NCBI GenBank assembly: GCA_012934845.2
Contig: WNNJ02003537.1
Coordinates: forward strand, 124,001 to 188,000
DNA from: Pomphorhynchus laevis
Taxonomy: Eukaryota > Acanthocephala > Palaeacanthocephala > Echinorhynchida > Pomphorhynchidae
Length of the DNA: 64,000 bases
Direction of reading: 5' to 3'
Shown here: positions 1-13,100 of the stretch, piece after piece
How positions within the stretch are numbered: the stretch's first letter is position 1
Layout of the letters: every line of letters starts with the position of its first letter
Program-made: the position numbers and the translations under genes
The notes under the pieces: generated by a model
Database searches by the model: none
Seen by the model: only the letters and a program-made list of their open reading frames with translations
Told to the model about the DNA's origin: nothing

Positions 1-3000
1 GTCATACCGGTAGCAGTGCTCCAGTTATATATTGTGTGATGATCGTAATGTAGGCGATAGCCCTGTGGGTTTGAAATTCTATCGCACCAAACTTTCACAT
101 CGTTAGCAAATGCCAAGCAGGGGCTATTTACGCGGAAGAACAGATCAATTAGAAATATAATGAAAAGCAGGGAACTCAGAACTGTATTTTGGGGAGCGCC
201 ATAATTAATAGGCCTAGCAGAAGACAGGCTACTGCCAACCCTCACTCGAAATGATCTCTTGCAAAGGAAATCACAAATTCAATTGCGCAATGTTGTAGAA
301 ACACCGTAGTGAGCTAACAAGCTGATCAGACTATCATGTGGGACCCGATCGAAGGCTTTTGAGAGATCAATAAAGATTATATCGAACGTGCTGCCAACAC
401 TAAACAATTGGGTCCACATTTCGCGCGCGGTAAGTAAGTTCGTCAAACACGAACGATCGTGACGAAAACCGTGCTAGGCGGACGAGAGTATACCAAGGGA
501 GACGAGATGGTCCGAGATTCTACTGCACATAACACGTTCAAGGACTTTATATATCGAAGAGGTCAAGCTCTTTGGCCTGTAATCACTACATGATGATGCA
601 ATAAATTTTTTGGGAATAGGAACAACAATCACAGTTTTTCATCCTTCTGGTACACTTCCAGTGGCCAAACTCTTAGCTAACTCAACAATACTTTGAGCAG
701 GAATGGCGAAATGCCGTCGGGGCCATCGGCACGAAAGGGACTAACATTGGTAAGATACTCTTCAATTTCAGAAGCGCATATTGGCCGGAAATCAGTATGC
801 TCAGGAATAGGACAGCCGTGCCATGTCAATTGAGAAGTAAGATGTGATAATGTAATTGAAAACAAGGATTAGAGAGTCTCAGCTATATCAGTTTCAGCGG
901 TAAACAGGCTGTTCTCTGAGTGCACATGTTTGATTGCGGTATCATGGGTTCTGTTTCGCCGAGCATAGGACCAAAATAGCTTGGGGCTGCAATTTACTTT
1001 TTCGATTTCTTCATCCGAGTACAAACGTTTCTAAAACGTCCATAAATGTTGGTGATGTGGCGAAGTAATCGAGATAACTTCCACAGACGATTTCGTACAC
1101 TCAACATCAGTTTCAGGTTCCGATCGAACCATGTATGATGTTTAGTATTTGGCGAGATGACACGCCTATGGGCAAATACATCGTATACCTCTAGAATGTA
1201 CTCCTTAATCACTTCCAATGAAACTTACTTAGAATTTGTTAATTGAAGTAGATGACATTGGCAAAAAGATAAAATTTGCTCACCTCGTACTTTTGACCAA
1301 ACCTGCTTTACAATTTGTCTCGGAAGGGCGGAATTTCAAACTCGGTGTGGATTGCAAGGAAAGCACACAGCGGTCAGAACTACCTATCTGCGGGAGGTAA
1401 TGAACTCGAGCAATGTCTTCAAGACGCTTGGACAAAACCAAGTCAAGTACAGTATCAGCGGTAGAAGAAATACATGTTGGCTCCTGCACATGCTGTACTA
1501 GCAAGAGCTCATCAGCAAGAAATTCCGAGATTTCCCTTTCCACTGCGCTACCGTCACCAAATATTGATTACTGCCATTTTGATCGGGGAACGTTGAAGTC
1601 TCCTAGGAGAACGAAGTGATAGCTGACGCTTATCGATTGCAATATAGGCTTCAGCAGACCGCAGTCCGTGAGCATAGAAGGAGATCTATATACAACGCAA
1701 AAGTCAATACCAGAACAATTATAGTCAATATTAAAAGAAAATTTTCTCGTAGGAACCACGCAGATCACAAACTTGAGAGCTATCAGAAATCAAAAAGTGG
1801 TCCTGAATGTACACTGCAACACCACAACGTCTACTACAGAATATATCACACGCATTAACCCAAACATGGTATCTTAGCTGTGTAAGTTGCACAAGGAGAC
1901 TGCGAAGATTGGAATAACCTACCAACAAATAGCGGCGGGTTGCACAGGCATCCTCTTTAGGGTTACTAGAGCATAGACTATCAAACGCAATTAGATACCC
2001 CAAGGTATGATTCGTATTCTCTAAATTCACATGCAAGCCGGCTTTGCGACAGTCAAAGGGAGTAACCGTTTCCAACGCATGACAGGGCGCCATTTGACAA
2101 CCTGAAAATTCCGAATACACAGATTTGCCTCACCTTGAGAGAGCCGACTTCTTAATTCAATGTGTTGCTTTGCTTAATTTTGATCGCTTTTCTGAGGAAA
2201 GGTCACGAAGCATACAATATGGCAATCCTTTAAGACGAAATCCACGCATTAACAACAAAAGCGCATGATCAGGAGGATAATATCACTTTTTGTAGCCATG
2301 GTTTCCCATGCATTATTTTACCAAACTGGAATAGCGTCCTCAAGTTGATAGCTGATGCTAACTCTTCATCACCTTCATGCAATAGGTGGGAGAATGCCTT
2401 ACGTAGATTAGACACGTCATAATCCATACGGTCCTGTGAATTTGCGGCGTTAGACTCAGGAAGTCTACTGAATAACACAATATGTGTCCTATCATAATGA
2501 TGCCGAATCTGCTCAACCGATTTTGCTTTGAGAACATCACTAAGCTTGATAGGACTAGAGTTCGTTGCTATATGCCTACCAGCTGGAGATCTGTTGTCTG
2601 AATACGCGCACAATCAGGACGTCATTGATCGTCCATGGGTATCATTGGTGTCAACAATTTGCACATAATATTGTGAAGTGTGAATTATATTATTCCTCGA
2701 ATTCGATGAATCCGTCGATATCGCAACTGTGCTAGCATGACAATGGCGAAGGTTGTCACTCGCATTTTGTTTAGGAGACGATTGTGAACGCCAAGTTTCA
2801 AAATTGGTATCTCGCGCTTTTTTTATTAGGAACTGTCTAGTGATAAGGATAGATTTTTCATATCCTCTTTTCCAAATATACGTCGGTGCCAATGAGCTTA
2901 CAATAACTGGACTTCCATTCTGGGTAGTACTGTTTAGCCCGTTCGAGGTGATCTCCTGAGGAATACGATTTGTATTCACTTCACAAGCTGAAACGAGATC

Positions 3001-3230
3001 CGCATTTGTACTGTCGATGTGCAAGGCTCTATTCAGCTTATTTTCAGCACCGGTCTTACGATAGTCAGCATTTCAAAAACCACAGAAAAACGATCAATTC
3101 TTGTATTGCAGCTGTTGGTTTATCCTGACCTTTACAATGATCCAAACCTCACAACCTGGAGTAGCACACACCACCTCGAGTTGAATCCATTCCCCTTCCT
3201 TCTTTTCTGTATACTTATTGTTTCCGCCCA
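1..3230 (-). mobile_element. Decayed CR1/jockey-like LINE (family A, copy 1), cut by the window edge
   Basis: Read on the minus strand, this holds the parts of a non-LTR retrotransposon in order. An ORF1-like stretch lies at about 3030-2269 and an apurinic endonuclease domain at about 2120-1280, with the motif LLGDFNV near 1590. Reverse transcriptase pieces fill the rest down to base 1, including RADGPDGISP near 720, FIDLSKAFDRVPHDSL near 340 and a FAND box near 110 where YADD is usual. The frames are broken by several stops and shifts, so this is a dead copy. Its 3' end lies outside the window. A second copy lies at about 37843-40080. CR1/jockey group is inferred from the endonuclease and RT style; the exact clade is not settled. 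Confidence 0.8.
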
Positions 3231-3445
3231 TATGTAATTGTAGATATGTGTGTAAATTGTAATCAGTTATTAATCTTCAGGCACTTTTAGATGCGAAATG
3301 TTGTAGTTCTTTAAATCCCATTGTTTAATCATGTGTAGTACGGAATATATGTAGTACGAGATAGCGAGTACTGAATCAGAATAATCTTGGAGATAATATT
3401 ACGAGCAAAAATATACAAAATAGGAAATGTAATGAACGTTCAATG

Positions 3446-3533
3446 TCAGTGAAGTCAACAGTAAAGTAAAGCTTGTAGTTGTTATAACGACAGTGAAGTC
3501 AACAGTAAAGTATAGCTAGTAGTTGTTATAAAC
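3446..3533. repeat. Two-copy 44-bp tandem repeat
   Basis: The sequence beginning CAGTGAAGTCAACAGTAAAG is present twice in a row with a period of 44 bp and only a few differences between copies. No gene is visible here. It lies just upstream of the LINE remnant and looks like a local duplication. Confidence 0.85.
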
Positions 3534-3969
3534 TGATCGTCGGTCGTCTGGAATCGGATCGTCGGTTGTCGGAAAACTGACCATCGTTTTTTGAAAGTAT
3601 TTACAAAAATCAAGACAACTTTTTTTAACCCCTCGGAGGGTTAAATTGTTATGTAATCGCTGGTTAATGATTATGTAATCACTCGGAGTAATGAGTCTGA
3701 ACGAGCTAATTGTATTTAAAAAACTTAGGAATAAAGCGTAAGTAGTTATGATCAAGAACTTTTTAAGCAGTTAGGGATATCAAACTAGAGATACATATGA
3801 TCTTTCAAAACAGCCACTTAGGCCATGATATGTACTTGCATAATCAGTAATATCATTTTAATTGAAACATTAAACTTTGATAATTAGAGAATTAAACAAA
3901 ATAATTAAGTTCATAAATAGTCAACGAATCATTAAATTCTGATAAAATTACATTCGTGTGCCACGTAAT

Positions 3970-4040
3970 CTGTTTTTTAGGCATTATTAATTATCCACAC
4001 GTTTTTCTCGTGTGGATAATTAATAATGCCTAAAAAACAG
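3970..4040. repeat. Perfect 32-bp inverted repeat with a 7-base loop
   Basis: Bases 3970-4001 are the exact reverse complement of 4009-4040, and the loop is TTTTTCT. The outer sequence (ACATTCGTGTGCCACGTAATCTG) resembles one near 26506-26565, which lacks the second arm. This suggests a dispersed repeat, perhaps an element end, that has been duplicated in inverted orientation here. Confidence 0.9.
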
Positions 4041-5590
4041 AATCATTAAATTTAATTTTTAACTTTTGAATTTAAAGATTTTAGAGATTGAAATGTTGTG
4101 TATATTTATACAACATATACATTCATATACATTCATATATGTTTCACATATATGAAATATGTGTTATATATTGTGTTAAATATAAGATATACGCATATGG
4201 AAGATTATATGAATTGAATTAAAGAAGGAAGGTTTGAGTATTAGCAGAATATACAATGACATCTAAAAATTATTTTAATAATTTAAATTATATATTCATT
4301 TAAATTTGGATATTATAGAAATAAAACTAAACAAAAACTTATCACCTAATTCAACAGAATATGATTAAAAATAAATTTAAATTATTTAGTAAAAATTTAT
4401 TATGGATAGGATAATAAATAATATACTCCGATTTAGAATATGATATTACATTGATAATAAAAACTTTATCTTAATATCAAATAAGCTTACTGAGTCTACC
4501 TATTTTATATAATTAATAAATTAAAATTCATAATTAATAAATAAAATTCAAATAATTAAACAATAAGTAATTATAAATAGTAAATAATTGTTATATAAGA
4601 TTTTATATAATTTATATCAAGTTAAAATTTAAAATAAAAATCAATTTTTATTGATCAATTTTTATTTTCTATGCTAGAATAATACTCTAGTAAATAACAT
4701 TACAGCAGAAGAAATACATCACCATAATGTATTTGACCACGCAGCTATGTTGGCTTGTGAAACTCCTATTTATTACGAAGTTCAGTTACGATGAATTTAA
4801 AATTGAAACTAGAAACTAGAAAAATTCGATTTGCAGTAGATAAAATTGAATTTTGGATCCGTAAATAAATTATATATTTAACCCTTGTTCTCGTGTTGAT
4901 GATTAGGAATAAAACCTGGTAGCATAACATATTTATGTTATGTAAATATATGTCATATATTTCTCCTGGAAACCTTTTTCTTTAATTATAGCACACGATA
5001 TACTATAATAATTCGTAAAACACTTTATTATAAATTAAATAATAATTTAATCAAAATTGTAATTTAATAATAAATTGAATTAAATATATAATATTACTTT
5101 TATTATACCATATTTAATTATAATTAAATTATAAATTTATATTTAGTTTCATAAATAGAACCTAAATAAGTATATTAATTAATATTATTTTATATTTTAA
5201 TTATGAAATTTTTAAATATTTATATTTGAATATACCGTAATATCCATGGACTTTGTCATTAATCGCTTTATTATAACAAATTTAAAAAAAGCGTTAAGAA
5301 TTTTACTAAAGCAATTTTAGCTTTATTATAATTAATTTTATTCTATATTAAAAAATAATATTGGCGTTATATTAATACGAAATAAATAATTCACAATGAT
5401 ATTTTTACTTTTATATGATTACTTGTAATCAAGTTATCATTATTTATAATGATTACTTGGTACATTATGATATAATTTATTGATAGTTGACTATTTTTAA
5501 CATCAAATATTATTTTATTTTAGCTTCTTTTATTGTTATTGCAATGATTTTAAAACAAATTGTAGCAAGGATTTAATATTAAATATTTAT
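4041..5590. other. AT-rich intergenic DNA with a probable Penelope 3' remnant
   Basis: I see no gene here. The stretch 4370-4450 resembles the C-terminal tail of the Penelope fragments near 58860-58930 (a frame ending in TTATGGAT followed by AATAAATAATATACT). The stretch 4690-4770 resembles 59225-59275. Together they look like a decayed + strand Penelope 3' end. The remainder is long A/T runs. Confidence 0.4.
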
Positions 5591-5788
5591 AATTCCGGCA
5601 CAACCCTCCTTATCTATATCTTCCTGATAGCGCATCCTATATGACGACTGGTCTCTCCCTAAGAAGTCATCGCTCCTACTCGCTTTTCGTCCCCCGTCAC
5701 AACGGTAATCACGGATATCGTGCGTTCACCATCGCTGCACCACACCTTTGGAACAAACTTCCTCGAGACACAAAATATTTTAAAATAA
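5591..5788 (+). mobile_element. LINE 3' fragment, 198 bp (copy 1 of 2)
   Basis: This encodes the C-terminal end of a LINE reverse transcriptase, of the common type [17 protein letters not shown], and then runs into AT-rich DNA. By eye it is identical over 198 bp to 7178-7375. It stands out by its higher GC content. It is a truncated scrap, not a gene. Confidence 0.8.
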
Positions 5789-6126
5789 TACCATATATAT
5801 TATATCATAAAATAAATATAATAAAATACATAATGAAATTAAACGAGAAATTAAAAATCAAAGTTAATATAATAAAATAATATAATAATTAAATAAAATT
5901 ACATAAAATTAAAAATAAAATGCAATTAAATATGCTGTGTTTAATTAAATTAAAGTGTTTTTTTTTACAATTTAAACAAGGCATTTATAACATAATTGCT
6001 TCCTCCAGAAATAAGAATTATATGAGAAATTATACGATTAATATAAATTTAATTTTAAATGAGTTAAAATATATTAATCATTATTGATATTTAATATTTA
6101 AATAAATTTGACTTTTAGATTTAAAA

Positions 6127-9100
6127 ATGCCGACGTCAAAATCAGGTATTCGATTAATATAATATTGCTTCTTGGTGTTGTACTCACTCCTGAGTTTATA
6201 AACTTATTTAGAAGACGTTCCTTTGCAAAGAAGAAGCCAGAGAACAAGAAAAGAGATTAACTACAACGGTAGCTTACTTATTTATATTTTAAATTTTTAT
6301 TGATTTCAGAAGCCGTGCTTAAAAATAAAATTAAAAATAGTGTTTTATAGTGACAAATATTATTCGAATATGCCAAAAATTATTATCAAATATATTATTT
6401 ACTTTTAAATTAAATAAATTTGAAAGTAAAAACATACAAAATATATATTTTACCATTCAACAAATTTTGAAATGTAACACCTTGTATCATTTTGATTTAA
6501 CAAACTCCTTTAACTTGATCATACCGTATGCATGAGATAATCAAAGAGTAATCAAAATACCTTGAATTTTAGAAATACTTGAATGTTAGTTAGCATGCAA
6601 ATATAATGAGATAAGGATAGAAATAAGAAAAATAAACCGAAGGACTACCAAAATTGGTAATAATTATTTAAATTATTTATTATAATAATTGATTATTATT
6701 TATTTTATTATTAATAAATCAATTATTATAGTCGACAAATATAAGCAAACGATTTTTCATAATTTCTGTATACAAATATATTAAGCACATTTTGGAAAAT
6801 ACTTTGGAGTTTCTCTTTTTTTAATAAGAAATGGTATTTCATTTAAACAATACGATCTTTCGCTGAAAGAATTTAAATCACATTAGAGCTTTCGCGATGC
6901 TCCATTGTTCGATGATAACTGAATTCCTGTTTACAGTAAGATCGATGCATATCATGTATACGATCTATAAAATCATGCATATCTTAGCACACACTATCAT
7001 ATTGGAAACTATTTATTATTCTTTAATTTTCATGTTTCGCAACTCTGTTTTATTGAATTTTTAATAAAATTCACTTTATGAAAAATACATTTTGGAATAC
7101 ACTTATAAAAGAAATTTATTGGTTTGACATTCCGAGCCGCATAATCTCTCAAATTCTCACACTTGCATGGCAAATCAAATTCCGGCACAACCCTCCTTAT
7201 CTATATCTTCCTGATAGCGCATCCTATATGACGACTGGTCTCTCCCTAAGAAGTCATCGCTCCTACTCGCTTTTCGTCCCCCGTCACAACGGTAATCACG
7301 GATATCGTGCGTTCACCATCGCTGCACCACACCTTTGGAACAAACTTCCTCGAGACACAAAATATTTTAAAATAAGTGAACAATTCATTTGTAACATAAA
7401 TGACAATATTTATAATGCATTACAAATATTTCACATTTAATAATATTAAATGCATTATTAATATTAAATAACTTGTCAGTATTATATTTTGTCACTGCTT
7501 TGGTTCCTTCCGACACAGCGTGCTTGGACAACTCACCAGGAAGAATAAGCCTAACTGCAGTCTGAATTTCCCGACTGGAAATAGTCTGCTTCTTGTTATA
7601 ATAAGATAGCTTCGACGCCTCGGTAGCAATTCTCTCAAAAATGTCGTCCACAAATGAATTCATTATTGACATTGCTTTGTTATAAATTCCTGTGTCGGGG
7701 TGAACCTACTTCAAAACCTTGTAAATATAAATGGCATAAGACTCCTGCCTCCTCTTGCGCCTCTTCTTTTCAGTTTTCGGCTTCATTGTCTTGCTTATAC
7801 CTTTCTTTGCTGCTACTTTAGGTACCATATTGTTCAAATCTACAACAATTTAAAATCAGGAACTCAATATTAAATAATATTGTATAAATAGCATTGAATA
7901 CAATGAATTCAATACATGATATTTATTATGCATTATTTCATCAAGCATGATGAAATAGCAATATTATATCAATATATCCATTTAATATTTCAAACTATAA
8001 AAGTGTTTTCCTAATATTCTTTATTTCATTTCCATATTACCAATAATAAAAGCGTCTTACTATTGTATCTCTCTTTTATAAATTTTTATTTAATTTTTAG
8101 AGAATAATGTATCCCTAGAACAAAGAAAGAGTGCGGTAATTACAAAAGTAAAACACACTGTTAAAGCAAAAGAAGCAAGTATCGATGTGAATAAACCTGC
8201 TAAGAACGTTAAAGTTCCGACAAAATCTGCCGCTAGTAAAAGAGACAATCGAACTCAATCCAAGTCCAATGCTGATCAACCTGTTGTTAAAAGTAAGATA
8301 TCTTTAATAATAGTTTTCCTATATAAAAATTGAATAGAGTCAAAGATAAAGTCAGAGAAGGAAAATAATCAAAATTCAACGAACACGGCTAAACCTAAAT
8401 GCAACGATGATTCGATTAAAGCGGACAATGCTCAAATTGAGGATAATTCATCAAGTGTAAATAATCTAATTGCTGGAGGTACAGATTCACCGGAAATGTT
8501 AATTAAATCTGGGACTACAATACTAGACAAAACATACGGTAAGCCTCTTAATTAATATAATAAACTTACTGACTTTATTGTATTAAGTGATTTTCAACAA
8601 CGATAGCGATATGACTAAAGGTTCGCTTATTTGTCAAAAACATTCATTTAATTTATTAAACACAATTGCGAAACTTATTTTTATTGACACATTTACTTTT
8701 TAGTAAAAAGAAAATGATATATTATAAAGTAAAAGAACACATTTTACTGCCATATTTACACATTTACTATATTTTTTATAATATGAAAGTTTATATTGAC
8801 ACATTTTTACTAAAAGAGTATTCATCTTATAGGTTAACAAATTGCTATTGTCTTCTCTATTCTAGGAAAATGAAATTAAGTTCGAATTTAAAAATCTTTA
8901 GTGTATAAAAAGATATAGTAGTAAATAGTTTAAATGTGAATCACTATTATATAATGTTTACGCAGAGGATTTAGCAAAGCCACTTGGTCTGTTGGCTTTT
9001 GACAACATGATTCATAATTTATAATTTTAAATAAATTTACAGTTATCACGTAGTTCAATTTTTGCAGTAGTCAATTCACCCATACCGCTCCGAATCCGTA

Positions 9101-10159
9101 TTCGACCATGTTCAAAAGCATAATTTGAAAGAAGAAAGGTGCTCTCTCAATTGACTGCTTGGGGTATACATTAAGGTATACCTAGATTGAGGTAGGTGTT
9201 GTTCATGACGGCATTGTAATAATTATAATATTAATCTGAGATAATTTATTTAAATAAATTTTGATAAATTTTATTATTTAAATTATTATTTAAAATTTTA
9301 ATAATAATTTAAATGTTATTTTAATTTTAAATTATTATTTAAATAATTTATTCATTTACTAATAATATAACTAACAAGATAATAGCTGATTGTTAAATTA
9401 TATTTTAATTAGTAAAATATAATTAAACAATATTAATATTTTTTATCACTCCATAGGAAATCAAATAATTTAAATAAAATTCAAAATGATACCAGAACTG
9501 TTACATCAATGCATTTTGGAGCTCTACATAAACTCAAAGGAGATTTTACGAAGATCTCACTATGTTATAAACAAATTTTATTATTGAATTTAAATGAATT
9601 CATACAATTTTCTATGCTCTGGCGTCATATTGTTGAAAAATAATATATAAGTGTATTATGTAAATAAATTTGAAACAGTACATTGATCCTCAAAGAACTC
9701 TAATTGTATTTCAAAACGTACAATCAAACAATCAAAAGCAATGTTTTGTTCTTAAGGGACTTGTCTATGGCGTGAACATGATTATAATCCTCTGGCACCT
9801 TAACACACATGTTAATTGTTGTTATCAATGCTGTCATTAATGCTCCATAAATAATACAATGGTTTAAGGATTATGGATTACCAAATATTAAACATCAATT
9901 AAACATTAATTGTGTTAATAAATAATCAAAATTAATTATTTGTATAATTGATTAATTCAAAATTTTTATTTTGTAATCAAATTTAATTAAATTAATTAAA
10001 TTATTTAATTAAATTTATAAGCTGATTTTTATTAAGCAAATATTTGCTAAAAAATATAAAGTTATGTGTTTTAGTATTTTAAATTTGGGCATTTAAATAT
10101 TTATGATTTTTACCGTTCAGACTCTGTAGACAAAGAAAATGAAATGAAAGATTTTAAAG
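6127..10159 (+). CDS. PARP2: PARP2 exons 1-5: basic disordered N-terminal region
   Basis: Five short exons (6127-6145, 6212-6268, 8101-8292, 8338-8538, 10121-10159), each ending in phase 1, encode about residues 1-169. The region is rich in K, S, N and D and holds basic clusters such as [11 protein letters not shown] and [10 protein letters not shown]. These are likely to serve nuclear import and DNA binding, as in the N-terminus of PARP2 in other animals. The start ATG at 6127 is chosen because its 19-nt exon splices in phase to the next exon with a good GT-AG pair. A transcript could move the start. The uniform phase-1 junctions support the model. Confidence 0.72.
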
Positions 10160-13100
10160 GTAAGAATTATTTACTTGTCGGCTTATGCAATTATAATAAT
10201 CTTGTATTGATTAAATTCGAATTTTTTCGATTCACTGAGAACGCTTTTCTATGCGCATTCTTTTTAAGACAGCTTTTTAATTTCAAATGCTTTTCACTGA
10301 GAACGGTATTACTTCATTAGCTCATATTTGGCCCTGCTGCTATTCTGTATAGAGGAATAGGTCGAAACCTGATAGCATATAAGTTCCTCCTGATGACAAC
10401 TAATCCTTGTCAGAGATACTGAAACTATGCTATTATTCAATTCACAAAACTCGATTTTTATCTTTAATTTAATTTTTTCGATTAAACATAATATTCACTG
10501 AGAACGCTTTTCTATGCGCATTCTTTTTTAAGACAGCTTTTTAATTTCACAGCCTTTTAATTTCTTGCAAATTTCCGTTCTCATATGAGTTTAGTTGTAT
10601 TTTAATAATAAATAATTTGTTATTTAAAATATATTAATTTTTATCATATTTTTATAATTTATTGTTGGAATAAAAGTTAATTAATAATTAATGAGAATTG
10701 GTTAATGTTGTGTATGAACGAACACACTGCAAATGTATGGCAATGACGATTATCACTGGCAGCAATGTGCTTGGCGGTATGCCTTTGTATTTTGACTATA
10801 TATGTCGGATAGCGACTGTTTCTGAACGCTGGTGTTTTGTTTGTACTAAAAATTAAAAAACGTTAGCGTTTGCTTTGCAATGTCTGAAAACACAACAATT
10901 GGCGACGAGGGTGGTTCAAAATTTTCGTCGAACGACATTATGAAAATTGTATGGGAACAACAACGTACATTGACGAAGTTGATGGAAAGTCTGCAAAATC
11001 GTGAAAATCCCAATAAGGATTGCAATATACCGGCGTTTCAGCATTTCAATGCAGATCACGATAAGTGGATTGATTACGGGATTCAACTGAAGAATTTTTT
11101 GGGCATGCACAGAGTTGATTCACAGATGCGACAAAAACAATTCTTACTGTCCAGTTGTGGTCAAGAAATTTTTCGCTTGGTTGGACAATTGATTCCGTCT
11201 TTCGAAAAAGAGGACATTACTTTCGAGATGATTATTAAGGAACTCGATCGTCATTTTAAAAAGCCGATGCATATAGTTGCAGCCAGATTCGAATTTACGC
11301 AATGTCGACAAAAAGCCAATCAGTCACATAAAGATTGGATAGCGGAAGCAAGGGGCCTGGCTAGTAAGTGTTCGTTTTTCGATCAATCCATTCAAACCGA
11401 ACAGCAAGCAATCGACGACAGATTGAGAGATCTGGTAATTGCATATACTCCAATCGAGGAAATACGTATGAGTCTATTACGATTAGACAATCCTACGTTA
11501 GACGATGTAATTAGGATTGCTTCTAATTGGGAAATGACACAAGCTACTAAGCACTTGTTAGCGACGGAAACCAGCTCGAATTATGCAAATGACTCGAAAA
11601 AGGATGTTGAAATTTCGCATGTTAATAAATTAAGTGCTGGACGTCGATCACAATGGAATAAAAATTCCATGCCTCGTTGTACACGATGTAATGGTTCAAA
11701 TCACGTAAATGAGCAACAGTGTTGGGCTAAGAACGTAAAATGTCACCGTTGTGGTAAGATAGGTCATATTCGTCGATGCTGCAAGGTAGCACTACAAAAT
11801 ATTCATCAGTTGATATCAGACGAGAATGGTGATAATAAGGCTGTAGAGTTGGCTTTTCTCGAAATTCAAAACGTTTGTCGAAGGGACCATATCCTGGGAC
11901 CGACATTGGAAGTGAGAATAAACGGAGTTCAAGTGGAAATGGAGTTTGATACGGGAGCAATGTTGTCTGTAATATCTCAAAAAACATGGTCAAGTTGTGG
12001 TTCGCCTGAGCTAAGAGCGGGAAGATGGCTGAGAAGTTTTGGTGGAGGGTTGATAAAGAGCATAGGTCAATGTCAAGTGACTGTAGAACTAGATAATGTA
12101 GCCAAATTGTTGAATGTCGAGGTCGTATACGAAACAGAAAAGAGCTTGTTTGGACAACCGTGGATAGAAGCATTTAACATGTCCTTGCCACGTCAAGTAA
12201 GATCCCGCCCACGAGCTATCAATCAGTTAAATTTAAATCAACAAGGTGCATCCGATTTAAACCACATGTTACTCAGATTTAAGGAGTTATTCAATGAAGA
12301 TCTTGGGAACATTAAGGATTTGGAGATAAAGTTACAAGTTGATCCATCGGCTATTGCACGATGCATTCCGGCTCGTCGCGTACCACTGCCATTAAAGCCA
12401 AAAATCGAAGAAGAGTTAAAGCGCCTTTTATCGAATGGAACATTAGAGCAAGTTGATTCAAACTGTAATTATATTGAATGGGCGAGTCCAATTGTTTCTG
12501 TGCTCAAGAAGGATAACTCAATAAGACTTTGCGCTGACTTCAAGGCGACAATTAATCCGTATCTGAATTGTGATTGTTTCGAATTACCGACATTTGAGGA
12601 GATACTGAGCAAAATCGCAGGAGGCACCTTGTATTCAGTATTGGATTTAAAGGATGCGTATTCACAAATGAAAGTTCATCAAGACTCTCGAAAGTATTTG
12701 ACCATATCGACACCCTTCGGATATTATCAATATCGTCGATTACCATTTGGGTTATCCATTGCACCAATTTTGTTCCAGCGTTATATGAATCAATTACTCG
12801 GTACGATTCCGGGCGTCGCAGTTTATCTGGATGATGTTGTAGTTGCAGGTGAAACACGTTCAGAACATATAGACAGACTTCGAAGTGTAATGACAAGATT
12901 ATTGAATGCGGGAATACGAGTTAAACGTGAAAAGTGTTTATTTCTTCAAGAACAAGTCAAATTTCTGGGACACGTGTTAGATAAAGGAATGGTAAAAGTT
13001 GATCCAGAGAAAGTTGATACTATTCAAAATATTTGTCCACCGTCAAATCCTAAAGAACTGCGAACGTTCTTGGGAACCATAGGGTTCCTTGAACGTTTTA

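Noticed and set aside
3516-3755. A 79-codon minus-strand frame
   Set aside because: There is no recognisable protein, and the surrounding bases are a tandem repeat and AT-rich spacer.
7078-7177. A start codon and coding sequence upstream of the LINE fragment at 7178
   Set aside because: The open frame from 7078 runs through AT-rich sequence unlike the LINE in its first half. It is a chance extension.
11727-12173. Minus-strand frames inside the gypsy element
   Set aside because: They are shadows of the gag-pol frame on the opposite strand.
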